Positions 51,424 to 60,436 of a stretch of DNA of 64,000 nucleotides are shown here, piece by piece. The position numbers and the translations under genes were made by a program. Every line of letters begins with the position of its first letter. Positions within the stretch are counted from its first letter, which is position 1. Source of the DNA: Chryseobacterium indologenes (GTDB lineage: Bacteria > Bacteroidota > Bacteroidia > Flavobacteriales > Weeksellaceae). The stretch covers positions 220,412 to 284,411 of the forward strand of contig NZ_LJOD01000005.1 in the NCBI RefSeq assembly GCF_001295265.1. The letters are read 5' to 3'. The notes under the pieces are model-generated. The model saw only the letters and a program-made list of their open reading frames with translations. It had not been told where the DNA came from and did not search any database.

Positions 51424-52374
51424 ATGGATAAAATACCTAGTGTAGACCTGCGTGATTTCCTTTCGGACAACCCGGAACGCAAACAGAAATTTGTAAATGA
51501 AATCGGAAAAGCTTATGAAGAAATTGGTTTTGTAGCCTTAAAAGGCCATTTTCTTGATGACAACCTTGTAGATGATTTGTATGGAGAGGTAAAAAACTTT
51601 TTTGACCAGCCTGTGGAAACGAAGCAAAAGTATGAGATTCCAGGAATTGGTGGCCAGAGAGGGTATGTAGGATTCGGTAAAGAAACTGCAAAAGGTTTCA
51701 AAAAAGGAGACTTAAAAGAGTTTTGGCATTTCGGACAGTATCTGTCTGAAGATTCAAAATACAAAGATGAGTATCCTGACAACGTAATTGTTGAAGAACT
51801 TCCAAGATTCAACGAAGTAGGTAAAGAAGCTTACCAGATGCTTGAAAAAACAGGCCAGTATGTTCTGAGAGCATTAGCCCTTCACCTTGGTCTGGATGAG
51901 TTTTATTTTGATGATAAGATTGCTGAAGGAAACTCTATCTTAAGACCTATCCATTATCCGCCAATTACAGAAGAACCGGATGATGCTGTAAGAGCTGCTG
52001 CTCATGGAGATATTAACCTTATTACCCTTTTAATGGGTGCTCAGGGTAAAGGTCTTCAGGTTCAGAACCATAAAGGGGAATGGATTGATGCCATCGCAGA
52101 ACCGGATGAGCTGATGATTAATGTTGGAGATATGCTTTCAAGACATACCAACAACAAGCTGAAATCAACGATTCACAGAGTGGTAAACCCGCCTAGAGAA
52201 TTATGGGGAACTTCAAGATTTTCTATACCGTTCTTTATGCACCCGATCAGTGCGATGTCTTTAAATGCTCTTGAAAACTGTGTGGATGAAAATAATCCAA
52301 AGTTATACGAGGACACAACAGCAGGTGAATTCCTTCATGAAAGACTGATAGAATTAGGTCTGATCAAAAAATAA
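51424..52374 (+). CDS. Isopenicillin N synthase-like 2-oxoglutarate/Fe(II) oxygenase
   Basis: A 316-residue cytosolic oxygenase of the plant/IPNS DIOX type. The N-terminal DIOX_N part (IPSVDLRDFL, YEEIGFVALKGH) is followed by the jelly-roll core with iron ligands H194 and D196 in AAHGDINLITLL and H251 in STIHRVVNP, and the 2OG-binding RxS (R265, S267) in RFSIPFF. The presence of RxS favours use of 2-oxoglutarate. The substrate is unknown; bacterial homologues are common and are not antibiotic-cluster genes. It is monocistronic. Confidence 0.9.
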   Translation: MDKIPSVDLRDFLSDNPERKQKFVNEIGKAYEEIGFVALKGHFLDDNLVDDLYGEVKNFFDQPVETKQKYEIPGIGGQRGYVGFGKETAKGFKKGDLKEFWHFGQYLSEDSKYKDEYPDNVIVEELPRFNEVGKEAYQMLEKTGQYVLRALALHLGLDEFYFDDKIAEGNSILRPIHYPPITEEPDDAVRAAAHGDINLITLLMGAQGKGLQVQNHKGEWIDAIAEPDELMINVGDMLSRHTNNKLKSTIHRVVNPPRELWGTSRFSIPFFMHPISAMSLNALENCVDENNPKLYEDTTAGEFLHERLIELGLIKK

Positions 52375-52381
52375 ATAATAC

Positions 52382-52450
52382 AAAAAGTCAATAGCTGATC
52401 GTTAGTTGCTTTTCATAGCCACTGGTCAGTTATTGACTTTTATCTTTTTT
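52382..52450 (+). terminator. Terminator of the oxygenase gene
   Basis: A long imperfect stem, AAAAGTCAATA ... TATTGACTTTT with inner pairing (CTGA/TCAG, TAGT/ACT), followed by T-rich sequence. Confidence 0.7.
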
Positions 52451-52730
52451 CTTACTGCTTTTTTGCAGAATATTTTCTTTTTTTCATAATAGCCTTCCTA
52501 CCCTCTAAGCCGGAATCAACATACATTTATTCCTGTTTCTTTCCTCAAAACGGAGAGTTTCCTGTTATTTATGAATACTTTTTCTTAAAGTAATTTTTTT
52601 CACCAGAATTAGGCTTTTAATGATTATCATTGATATTTAAAAAAACTAAAAATTTAAGGCTCTTCATTTTATGAATGAAAAATATTTTTAATTATATTTA
52701 CCATACTCTTAACTTTCAAATCAAAACAAT
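52451..52730 (+). promoter_or_regulatory. Upstream region of the third Cys-rich peptide, with a Fur-like palindrome
   Basis: No ORF is seen. AATGAT-T-ATCATT (52619-52631) is a perfect 6-1-6 palindrome matching the centre of the Fur box. TATATTTA at 52693-52700 is one base off the -7 consensus and would give a 26-base leader. The palindrome lies about 70 bases upstream of that box. Confidence 0.4.
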
Positions 52731-52895
52731 ATGAAAAATCTAAAAAAACTAAACAAAGGGCAGCTAAAAAGTATTTCCGGAGCAGGAATTACACGTCCTG
52801 AACCAGATTTCTGCATGTATTACTGCAATGGTATAATTGTTTGTGCAACCTGCAGCGATGATTTTAAATGTCCAGAAGGAGATCCAACGATGTAA
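52731..52895 (+). CDS. Bacteriocin-like Cys-rich peptide with variant leader, copy C
   Basis: A 54-residue peptide whose leader, MKNLKKLNKGQLKSISGAG, is clearly of the same family as the pair at 23.6-24.0 kb, but the double glycine is replaced by Gly-Ala. The core has five Cys (28, 32, 38, 41, 47) with the pattern CMYYCNG...CATC and an odd number of cysteines, so at least one would be unpaired or used between chains. It is alone between an oxygenase and a radical SAM gene; the latter points the other way and belongs to the PA0069 family, not to peptide-modifying radical SAM enzymes. Confidence 0.75.
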   Translation: MKNLKKLNKGQLKSISGAGITRPEPDFCMYYCNGIIVCATCSDDFKCPEGDPTM

Positions 52896-52997
52896 GACCT
52901 GAAATATTGAAATTATAACAGCCACCTTTTTCTTTGAAACAGGTGGTTCTTTTTTGCATTAAAAATTCTAAAGATTGTAGCAAGAGAACACATTACA

Positions 52998-54044
52998 TTA
53001 GTCAAACAGCCTCAGCTGCTGATCTTTTGCCCCGGTAAAACCAGCCGTTGAAAGCTTGGGAAATTCTTTTCCATCAAAGAATTTTTTCCTTCCGATTTTA
53101 AAGGTGTTATGAATCATTTCTGCAATATTTCCTTCTCCTTTCTGCCTGTCGAAAAACTTTTTTTCTCCTAATTTTCCACCGCGCATAGAACGGATCAGGT
53201 TCAGCACTTTTTGTGCCCGGTCCGGAAAAGTACTTTCAATCCACTGTACAAAAACAGGCTCAACAGTATCATTCAGTCTCACCAGGGTATAGCCGAAGCT
53301 TTTGGCACCAGCTTCCGAAATCGCTTTCAGAATCCCTAAAGGCTCATCACTGTTCAGCCCGGGAATGATTGGTGCCACCATTACATGTACAGGAATATGG
53401 TGTTCCGAAAGGATTTCAACTGCTTTCAGTTTATTCTGAGAAGAGCTGGTCCTTGGCTCCATCTTTCGTCTGAGCTCTTCGTTAATGGTAGGAATACTGA
53501 GAGACACGGAAACAAGGTTTTGTGCTGCCAAAGGCTGTAAAATATCCAGATCTCTTAATACTAAAGCATTTTTTGTCAGTACATTAACCGGATGGCGGTA
53601 ATCAAGACATACCTTGAGCAATTTTCTTGTGATTTCAAACTGCCGTTCCGCAGGCTGATAGCAATCCGTATTTCCGGAAAGCAGGATTGGAGCAGGTTTG
53701 TATCCTCTTTTCTGAAAAAATTTTTCCAGCAGTTCCGGAGCGTTTTTCTTTACCATAATCTTTCTTTCAAAATCAATTCCGGCACTGTATCCCCAATATT
53801 CATGAGTAGGTCTTGCAAAACAATAAGAACATCCATGCTCACATCCCTGGTAAGGATTCATGGAATATTCCATTGGAAGGTCGTCACTTTTAACCTGATT
53901 AACGATTGTTTTCGGAAAAACCTCCGTGAAAGTGGTCTTCATCGTTTCGACGTCTTCATCTTCAGGCTCAAAAGTATACCTGTCGAAACGGTTGATTACG
54001 TTTCGCTGAGCGCCTTGTCCTTTTATGAAATTTCCGTTCTGCAT
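52998..54044 (-). CDS. PA0069-family radical SAM protein (spore photoproduct lyase-like)
   Basis: A 348-residue radical SAM enzyme. The [4Fe-4S] cluster cysteines are C68, C72 and C75 in GCEHGCSYCFARPTHEY. SGNTDCYQPAE and VNVLTKNALVLRDLDIL, VSVSLSIPTINEELRRKMEPRT and VMVAPIIPGLN are the blocks of the PA0069/SplB-like group. The reaction is unknown; no SPASM domain is present, so peptide maturation is unlikely. It is a single gene. Confidence 0.88.
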   Translation of the reverse strand: MQNGNFIKGQGAQRNVINRFDRYTFEPEDEDVETMKTTFTEVFPKTIVNQVKSDDLPMEYSMNPYQGCEHGCSYCFARPTHEYWGYSAGIDFERKIMVKKNAPELLEKFFQKRGYKPAPILLSGNTDCYQPAERQFEITRKLLKVCLDYRHPVNVLTKNALVLRDLDILQPLAAQNLVSVSLSIPTINEELRRKMEPRTSSSQNKLKAVEILSEHHIPVHVMVAPIIPGLNSDEPLGILKAISEAGAKSFGYTLVRLNDTVEPVFVQWIESTFPDRAQKVLNLIRSMRGGKLGEKKFFDRQKGEGNIAEMIHNTFKIGRKKFFDGKEFPKLSTAGFTGAKDQQLRLFD

Positions 54045-54107
54045 GATGATGTAAAATTAGAATGGATTTTTTATAAAATAATGAGTTTTAACACTAAAGT
54101 TATCCAC

Positions 54108-54140
54108 AAAAAAATCCGACCCTTTCAAAAGAGCCGGATT
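54108..54140 (-). terminator. Terminator of the small membrane protein gene
   Basis: On the - strand AATCCG and CGGATT with further inner pairing (CTCTTT/AAAGGG) are followed by T. A perfect DnaA-box sequence (54100-54108) overlaps it, probably by chance. Confidence 0.6.
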
Positions 54141-54167
54141 TAAACATAAATTAAATATATTCTTTTA

Positions 54168-54362
54168 CTACTTCACTGCGTAAAATTCCACTCCATGATA
54201 TTCATCCTCCTGGTTTTTTCCATCAAAATGTCTGTGATAATCCGAATAGGTATCACTATAATTTTTATCTTTTTTCGTCAATATTTTTTTAATTCCTATA
54301 AAACTTAATACTGCCAAAAGTCCAACTCCTCCTGCCAGTAGAACTCCAACTTCTTTTTTCAT
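54168..54362 (-). CDS. Small single-pass membrane protein
   Basis: 64 residues with one hydrophobic helix (residues 5-24, VGVLLAGGVGLLAVLSFIGI), a basic stretch (KKILTKKDK) and an acidic, Tyr/His-rich tail (YSDTYSDYHRHFDG). By charge the tail is probably cytosolic or periplasmic with little structure. I do not recognise the family. The following terminator supports a real gene. Confidence 0.6.
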   Translation of the reverse strand: MKKEVGVLLAGGVGLLAVLSFIGIKKILTKKDKNYSDTYSDYHRHFDGKNQEDEYHGVEFYAVK

Positions 54363-54535
54363 ATTTTGTCCGATTTATTGATTGATGTATTGCAAAAAGT
54401 GTACCTATTCTTTTTTTTCAAATTATAAATTTTGTTAACATTAGACTTTATCATCATGAAAAATGTAATGTCCATTTTTATTAAATTTAGCAAAATAATG
54501 GTTTAATTATTGTACTACCTTAAAAAAATATTATT

Positions 54536-54886
54536 ATGGAAAATTCAGAGAACTTTGACAGAATGACCACCCTTAGCCAGGTTATGAAAACATTGTCAGA
54601 AAGAGGAATACACAGAGAGTTCAGAATGAACGAAAACTGCGAAATGAAATTTGAAAATTCCGATATTACCTACAAGCCTTCTGATCTCACCATTTTAAAG
54701 ACATATCGTTTTGAAGGTGACAGCAATCCGGACGACAATGCTGTTTTATATGTAGTAAAAGACTACGCCGGTAACCGTGGCATGATCATCGATTCGTATG
54801 GTGCTGACAGCAATTATCCTGGTGAAAAGTTTGATGAATTCCTAAGAGATATTCCGGTTCAGGAAAGTGAAGAATATAACTTCTAG
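54536..54886 (+). CDS. Conserved small protein of unknown function (often mislabelled phosphoribosylpyrophosphate synthetase)
   Basis: A 116-residue cytosolic protein with the pattern LTILKTYRFEGDSNPDDNAVLYVVKDYAGNRGMIIDSYG seen in a widespread Bacteroidota family. That family is sometimes annotated as a phosphoribosylpyrophosphate synthetase, but none of the PRPP synthase motifs is present, so I give no enzyme name. It is compact, probably alpha/beta. It is a single gene with its own terminator. Confidence 0.7.
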   Translation: MENSENFDRMTTLSQVMKTLSERGIHREFRMNENCEMKFENSDITYKPSDLTILKTYRFEGDSNPDDNAVLYVVKDYAGNRGMIIDSYGADSNYPGEKFDEFLRDIPVQESEEYNF

Positions 54887-54919
54887 GTCTATTTTTGACT
54901 CATTATGTTGAAATATTTT

Positions 54920-54952
54920 CCCGGAACTATTCAGTTTCGGGATTTTCTTTTT
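54920..54952 (+). terminator. Terminator of the small conserved protein gene, overlapping the facing gene's end
   Basis: CCCGGAACT and AGTTTCGGG, then TTTTCTTTTTT. It includes the stop codon region of the AsmA-like gene at 54927 on the other strand. Confidence 0.7.
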
Positions 54953-57590
54953 TCTTGAAAACACCGCGTAGAAATCCTTTCTTTTCTTTCTTTTGTTCCT
55001 GAGGCTTAGGGGTTTCATTTTTATCTTTACGCATCTCTTCCTTAATTTCCTTTACCGATTGTTTCATTTCTTTTACAGAAGAAACTGCATTTTTTACGGT
55101 TTTCTCAGTTTTGTCAACATTCTTTCCGATCAGTGTTTTTTTCAGCCCCTGTTCAATGCCTTTCCAGAAAAGATTAAAGAATGATTTTGTAGGATCACGT
55201 TCTACACCTTCTACATCAACTGCCTCCGGAAATTTCCCGGAATCTGATTTAAGGAAGAGGTTCGCTACTGCCGTTAGAACCCCTTTTTTCTCATGGTTAT
55301 GTTTATTTAAAACGGCAATCTTCAGGTCTTTATGTTTCATATTGAATGTACCGTGCAGACCTGCCGGATTTCCTTTAAAGTTAAACAGCATTTCTTGAAT
55401 TGTTCCGGACGTAGCGGTCACATGAAGATAAGGTCTTATAAACGGATTGATGCCGCTGGCGGGAAGATTGGACGTTTTTCCTGAAATAGTAAAAACATCA
55501 TTTTGGTTCGCCACGTCAAAGTTCCAGTTCACGGAAAGAGGGGCCAAATTCATGAATGAACAGTTGATCTTAATATCAACACGGGTTGGTTTTCCTTTAG
55601 TCTTTGCTGAATTAAGGTTCTTTACATTCATATTAAAATTGCTGAATGTCAGCTTCCCTGGCCCTGCACTTTCAGGAGTATCCTCTTCATACACCAGCAC
55701 CGAGTTTTTCAGATCCAGATTCTGCACAGATACCGGAATTTTAACAGATCTAAGCATCTTTGAATACAATGGTTTTACTTTAGGATCGTCTTTTGGAATC
55801 TTGCTTCTGAAAATATTAGCATCTGCGGACTGGATAGTCACCTGAGACGCATTGATTGATTTTTGGGATGAAAACAGATCCCAGTTTCCGTCTGCTGTAA
55901 TCTGTGAAGCTTTCAGGTCATACAGATCCCGCTCCACTGGAATCATTTTGATAAACCGGGCTCTCGAAACAAGGGGTTTCATGGCAAAATTGTTGACCTG
56001 GATTTTATTTTTATTCAGCTTAAGAAGTCCGACATTCAAATTATAGAATTCTGTTCGGTAAGCAAAATTCCGGGTGGTCAGAAAATACTCTTTCACTTTA
56101 AAGTCAAGTCCCTGGTTATTAGGCTTAGGAGTGATCTCAACTGCATTCAACGTTGCATTCAGATCATGAAGTGCCAGAGGCTGCTTTCCTTTATCATAAA
56201 TAAGATTAGAGTTTTTAAAAGATATTTTCTGAATTTTGACAAATCCTATTCCGGATCCGGATCCGCTTTTTTTCTGCGGTTTACTTTCCCCGGCCTGAAT
56301 CGTTCCGTTTACATTTTCAATAAGAACATTTTTAAGATCCAGATTCAGTTTTCTGTCAACAAACTCAAATGTGTTAATATTAAATGCTACAAGATCAGTT
56401 TTCAGATCCATAGTTGTTTTTCCGCCCACTACCGGAGTTCCCGGCTTCAGCAGAATATTTCTGAGCTCTCCTCCTTTGGGATTCAATGCTATACTTCCGA
56501 CTGTAAAATCCTGGTGATTGAAATATTGTATATTTTTTCCTGAAAACAGAAAATCTTTATAGCCCACCGGAATCACTTCCGCTGCTGTAACCTTATCAAA
56601 TTTCAGCTGATTGACATTTAAATTAAGAGTTTGGGCATATAATAGCCTGTTCCCGTCGGGTTTATTAATTTGTACAGAAGCATTATTAAGCTTTACGCCA
56701 TCCAGATTGACTTCAAAATTGAGTTTTTTTTCTGATTTCTTGGGCTGAACTCCTGTATTATGAACCACTAGTACGGGATTCTGAAAATCGGCATTGCCCA
56801 GAGATATTTTATTTTTCTTCAAAACCACATCTTTGAAACTCATTTTAGGGATGGAAAATTCAAATAATTGAGGCCTATGAGGATAATACTTTTTTAACTG
56901 ATCAAAAGACAATAGCGGAGTCAACCGGAAGTTTCCGACCGACATCTGCCCATTTGTTGTACTGATAGTACTGATGGTGATGGCATATACATTATCCGGA
57001 CGGAAGAAAAAGCGTTCACCCGTGATATTATAATGATCAAAGACAACAGGCAGCTTATCTTCTACAGACTCTTCTGTCATCTGAAGGTTTTCAACAAACA
57101 GGTCCAGTTTCTGTACTGATAAAAACTTTTGTTTAGTATGCCTGAAAACATTAATCGTTCCGTTATTGATTCTTATATTTTCGAATGAAACAGGGTTCCT
57201 TTTCTTTCCGGTTTTCTGGCTGATCGGTTTAGCCAGACTGACATTCAGATTGGGATTAGCCAGCAACAGGTCTGATGAACTGATTTTCTTATTAAACAGC
57301 GCATCATAAATTCCGAAACGGCTGATCTTTAAAGTATCAATTGTTCCCTGTAGGCCAATAACATCTGTATTTTGAGGATTTTTACTGTTAACGGTAATTC
57401 CTGAAGCCAGAATATTTCCTGTGCCCAGGTCCACATCCAGTGTCTTATAAGAAACTTTGTATTCGGTATTTTTTTTTATATAATCAGGGAGCTGGGTTTT
57501 AAGCCACATATTGAGTCCGAAGTTAGCCACCAAAAGAATAACCAACAGAAATCCGAAGCCCAGAAGAAGTCTTTTAACCCATTTTTTCAT
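54927..57590 (-). CDS. AsmA/DUF748-like inner-membrane-anchored protein
   Basis: An 887-residue protein: basic start and one membrane helix (residues 9-30, LLLGFGFLLVILLVANFGLNMWL), then a long periplasmic region of repeated beta-strands (IRINNGTINVF, VKLNNASVQINKPDG, VLIENVNGTIQAG, LNVGLLKLNKNKIQV) as in the AsmA/TamB group of bridge-like proteins, and a charged coiled C-terminus (KEMKQSVKEIKEEMRKDKNETPK) ending in basic residues. Such proteins help lipid movement to or assembly of the outer membrane. The tail is unusual and low in complexity. It is monocistronic. Confidence 0.78.
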   Translation of the reverse strand: MKKWVKRLLLGFGFLLVILLVANFGLNMWLKTQLPDYIKKNTEYKVSYKTLDVDLGTGNILASGITVNSKNPQNTDVIGLQGTIDTLKISRFGIYDALFNKKISSSDLLLANPNLNVSLAKPISQKTGKKRNPVSFENIRINNGTINVFRHTKQKFLSVQKLDLFVENLQMTEESVEDKLPVVFDHYNITGERFFFRPDNVYAITISTISTTNGQMSVGNFRLTPLLSFDQLKKYYPHRPQLFEFSIPKMSFKDVVLKKNKISLGNADFQNPVLVVHNTGVQPKKSEKKLNFEVNLDGVKLNNASVQINKPDGNRLLYAQTLNLNVNQLKFDKVTAAEVIPVGYKDFLFSGKNIQYFNHQDFTVGSIALNPKGGELRNILLKPGTPVVGGKTTMDLKTDLVAFNINTFEFVDRKLNLDLKNVLIENVNGTIQAGESKPQKKSGSGSGIGFVKIQKISFKNSNLIYDKGKQPLALHDLNATLNAVEITPKPNNQGLDFKVKEYFLTTRNFAYRTEFYNLNVGLLKLNKNKIQVNNFAMKPLVSRARFIKMIPVERDLYDLKASQITADGNWDLFSSQKSINASQVTIQSADANIFRSKIPKDDPKVKPLYSKMLRSVKIPVSVQNLDLKNSVLVYEEDTPESAGPGKLTFSNFNMNVKNLNSAKTKGKPTRVDIKINCSFMNLAPLSVNWNFDVANQNDVFTISGKTSNLPASGINPFIRPYLHVTATSGTIQEMLFNFKGNPAGLHGTFNMKHKDLKIAVLNKHNHEKKGVLTAVANLFLKSDSGKFPEAVDVEGVERDPTKSFFNLFWKGIEQGLKKTLIGKNVDKTEKTVKNAVSSVKEMKQSVKEIKEEMRKDKNETPKPQEQKKEKKGFLRGVFKKKENPETE

Positions 57591-57673
57591 AATTGTGATT
57601 CAGTTTTATCTAGTTAAATATAAGGATTTTAATTTTCCTGTTATTTAAATCCTAATAATTATTAAATTACAAT

Positions 57674-57699
57674 ACAAAAGCAGCCCATAAATGAGCTGC
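57674..57699 (-). terminator. Terminator of the Omp28/T9SS operon
   Basis: On the - strand GCAGCTCA and TGGGCTGC (one G-T pair) are followed by TTTTG. Confidence 0.65.
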
Positions 57700-57728
57700 C
57701 TTTAATTGATCTACAAAAACTGAATCAG

Positions 57729-58475
57729 TTATTTTTTAATTATCTTCTTTGAAATAATTTCTCCTTTATCATTTTTCAAAGTAACGATATACGCTCCCGA
57801 AGACAATACTGAAGTATCTATCAGATTTTCACCTTTCTTAATGTCTCCTTCTGACAGAGTTCTTCCTTCCATATTGTATAGGGAATAGAACCCATTTTCT
57901 TTAGATTTAATCTGAATGTTATTCATAATAAGTGTTGAATAAATATCTGCAAAAGAGTTCTGATTCTTTTTCACATCACTTACTGCTAAAACTGCATTAG
58001 GATCATATCTGTAAGTAAATGTTACAGGATTTCCCAATTCATTATTAAAGTCATCAACCATATAGTATTTTATGACATAGTCAATAGGAAATGTTCCTGA
58101 TCCGGTATCTGAATTCCACATGGTATACCCATTAGATACTTCGGAATTCGCTCCTATGCTAATTGCGGGTTTTGAATTAGCAGGATAAACAGCATTTTCC
58201 GTAACGAAAGGCAGGCAGGTGCTTAAATAGCAGAACTGAAAACCACTTCCTGTAGCATTCACTATATCTGTGATTTTTATACGGACATTGATTGGAAATC
58301 CTGATGTATTCTTAATCTTATAATGAAGGTTTGCAGGCACTTCATTCACTGTATTATAAGTTATGACCTGTCCATTGGCAATTGGAGTTCCATCTTCTTT
58401 GGCCAAAGCAATCTGAGCTTTACTCTGGAAAGAAAAGAGCAAGCATAACAATATTGTAAAATTAAACTTTTTCAT
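57729..58475 (-). CDS. Secreted protein with T9SS-type tail
   Basis: 248 residues: signal peptide to SKAQ, a beta-sandwich (residues 22-160) with no family that I recognise, containing two close cysteines (FCYLSTC), and a C-terminal T9SS type A-like tail (FYSLYNMEGRTLSEGDIKKGENLID, LSSGAYIVTLKND, ending SKKIIKK). It is the last gene of a three-gene operon with two Omp28-type proteins, separated from the one before it by a 54-base gap with a strong hairpin. Confidence 0.8.
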   Translation of the reverse strand: MKKFNFTILLCLLFSFQSKAQIALAKEDGTPIANGQVITYNTVNEVPANLHYKIKNTSGFPINVRIKITDIVNATGSGFQFCYLSTCLPFVTENAVYPANSKPAISIGANSEVSNGYTMWNSDTGSGTFPIDYVIKYYMVDDFNNELGNPVTFTYRYDPNAVLAVSDVKKNQNSFADIYSTLIMNNIQIKSKENGFYSLYNMEGRTLSEGDIKKGENLIDTSVLSSGAYIVTLKNDKGEIISKKIIKK

Positions 58476-58489
58476 AATCTTTTTAAGCA

Positions 58490-58514
58490 GGGAAGGTCTT
58501 AAGTAGACCTTCCC
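58490..58514. other. Intercistronic hairpin
   Basis: GGGAAGGTCT and AGACCTTCCC form a perfect 10-bp stem with a 5-base loop in the 54-base gap between two - strand genes. A T run (GAGTTTTT) follows only on the + strand, where there is no gene to end. On the - strand it may be an mRNA processing or stability element or a weak attenuator. Confidence 0.6.
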
Positions 58515-58529
58515 GAGTTTTTGAAACTG

Positions 58530-60398
58530 TTATTTAATAATTAATTTTTTAGTAATGGGTTCAGATCCTTTTTCTTTAACAGAAACGATATATGTACCTT
58601 TCACCAGATCCTGTACAGAAATTGAAGTATCAGGCTCTACTCCTGATTTTTCTAAAACAGCTCTTCCGCTTGCATCGAAGATTTTCAAATCTACTTTTCC
58701 TTTCGCCTGCACTTTGATAAAATCTTTTGCCGGATTAGGATATATAGCAAGATCATCAGCATCTATTTTCTCATTCTGAACGCCCAATGTACCATTAAGG
58801 GCAAAAGGTCCTGCCGCATTAGCGATTTCTCCGGTTGCAGCATCAATCAGAAACAATACTGCTTTCATTTTGCTAGTATTATAACCTGTTGGAATATTAG
58901 CTGTAAATGTATAGTTCACCGTTTGTCCGTCAGTAATAACAGCCGGCACCGAACCAGCCTGTCCTGCATATCCTCCTAATAACATTCTGCCGACATGATT
59001 ATAAACCATATCTGCCGCAGGTACCGGATTAGGTTTACTTTCATATCCTCCCATAGGAGTTGAAGACCCTGCATAATAGTTAGCCTGATTATATCCCTGC
59101 GCGGTTCCTCTCACATCATTTTCTATTAACACTGCCGCAAACCTGAAATTAGCATTTGTAAAGTTTGATCTGAAGACAGCTGAAGCGTTCAGTGTAAGGG
59201 TTTGTCCAGCCAGAGCAGCAGTTGCATTTAATGCTGCCGGAACGATTAAGGTTTTTCTCTCATTGATAATTGAACTAAAACTGGCTGATACATCCTGTTT
59301 CATCAAACTTCTATCTACATTCATCCCTGGGAATGAATCAAAGTTCACCCCTTCATCATATTCGTCCACCTTCATTGGATCTCCATTGTGTACGGCAATT
59401 CCTATAAAATCATTAGGGAAGCTGTTCGTTGCATTCTCCATGGCAACTGCTCCTCTTGGACAGTAGCCACACCATGTTCCCGTACCTTCTTCAATCACTA
59501 CTTTTTTAGGTGAATTTTGGCTTACACTGGTAAATTTCGTTGCTAATGTATTATCAGCAGGTGTAGTGTCCGAAGTTCCGTTTACCTGAGTAATTGAAAT
59601 ATTGAGATTTTTTTCTGCTGCTGAAGTTAAATTTACAGCTATAGGATGAGTAATTGTTGTTTCCTGTCCTAAAGCAAGCGGGGATGACAGCGGTATGGTA
59701 GAAAGATGATCTGCAGTTCCGTCATTCCAGTTAACAGTAATGTTATTAATACTCTGTATTCCATTATTCTTAACAGTTGCTTTAATAGAATAGTCTGTAT
59801 TTATAAGCCCGTAACGATTTACAGATACATTTTTAAGAGCTACATCATTGTCCGGAATAGTTTTTACCTGAATATCATCTATAATCAGATAATATTGATC
59901 GAAGCAATCATAATGTCTAAAGGAAATATATACCTGCTGACCAATAAAAGAGCTCAGATTGACCGCTCTATTCTGAAGGCCTCCAACAGCCACTGTTTCA
60001 GTGTAAACAGGCGTGGCAGCAGTAACCGTCCCGGCAACATTAGAAGTTGTGACATATACTGAATATTTATCAGCAGGATAACTTAGATGTGTTGCCTGAG
60101 TATATGTTAAATAAACATTAGAAGCGGTAACTGTGCTCAAATCGATTAACGGTGATGTAATCAAATTATTAGGAGTAAGCGCCTGATTATTTTGATAAGA
60201 AAACGAAGCTAATGACCCAGCTCCTAAGTTTTGGGATAAACTTGAAGCATTTATATTCGCCCATTGTTTTCCGTCGTTGTCAAGATCAGTACTTGTCCAT
60301 CCGTTTAATCCCGAAGTATTAAAGTTCTGACTATAATAAGTCTGTGATTGATGTATTCCAAACATGAGAATACACGCCATAAATAGAATCTTTTTCAT
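58530..60398 (-). CDS. Omp28-type thioredoxin-like secreted protein with jelly-roll domain and T9SS tail
   Basis: 622 residues: signal peptide (to HQSQ), a choice-of-anchor J beta-sandwich (residues 20-185, YYSQNFNTSGLNGWTSTDLDNDGKQW), a CARDB-like repeat (190-290), then an Omp28-related domain with EEGTGTWCGYCPRGAVAME, a CxxC thioredoxin-like site, and a T9SS type A tail (IYPNPAKDFIKVQ, IFDASGRAVLEK, LVKGTYIVSV, KKLIIK). It probably acts on the cell surface, in thiol-disulfide or adhesin roles. The upstream gene encodes a lipoprotein version of the same fold 38 bases away. Confidence 0.87.
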   Translation of the reverse strand: MKKILFMACILMFGIHQSQTYYSQNFNTSGLNGWTSTDLDNDGKQWANINASSLSQNLGAGSLASFSYQNNQALTPNNLITSPLIDLSTVTASNVYLTYTQATHLSYPADKYSVYVTTSNVAGTVTAATPVYTETVAVGGLQNRAVNLSSFIGQQVYISFRHYDCFDQYYLIIDDIQVKTIPDNDVALKNVSVNRYGLINTDYSIKATVKNNGIQSINNITVNWNDGTADHLSTIPLSSPLALGQETTITHPIAVNLTSAAEKNLNISITQVNGTSDTTPADNTLATKFTSVSQNSPKKVVIEEGTGTWCGYCPRGAVAMENATNSFPNDFIGIAVHNGDPMKVDEYDEGVNFDSFPGMNVDRSLMKQDVSASFSSIINERKTLIVPAALNATAALAGQTLTLNASAVFRSNFTNANFRFAAVLIENDVRGTAQGYNQANYYAGSSTPMGGYESKPNPVPAADMVYNHVGRMLLGGYAGQAGSVPAVITDGQTVNYTFTANIPTGYNTSKMKAVLFLIDAATGEIANAAGPFALNGTLGVQNEKIDADDLAIYPNPAKDFIKVQAKGKVDLKIFDASGRAVLEKSGVEPDTSISVQDLVKGTYIVSVKEKGSEPITKKLIIK

Positions 60399-60436
60399 TC
60401 AGTAATTTTTTAGTTGTTAATATTTTAGTTAATGGT

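Noticed and set aside
51424..52374. Isopenicillin N synthase-like gene as a sign of a beta-lactam biosynthesis cluster
   Set aside because: No peptide synthetase or related genes are nearby; the RxS motif and HxD...H fit the large general 2OG oxygenase family.
52731..54044. Cys-rich peptide next to a radical SAM gene as a RiPP precursor/maturase pair
   Set aside because: The genes converge, a gap separates them, and the radical SAM protein belongs to the PA0069/SplB-like group without a SPASM or RRE domain.
54100..54108. Perfect DnaA box TTATCCACA near the radical SAM gene
   Set aside because: A single isolated 9-mer is expected by chance in AT-rich DNA of this length; no cluster surrounds it.
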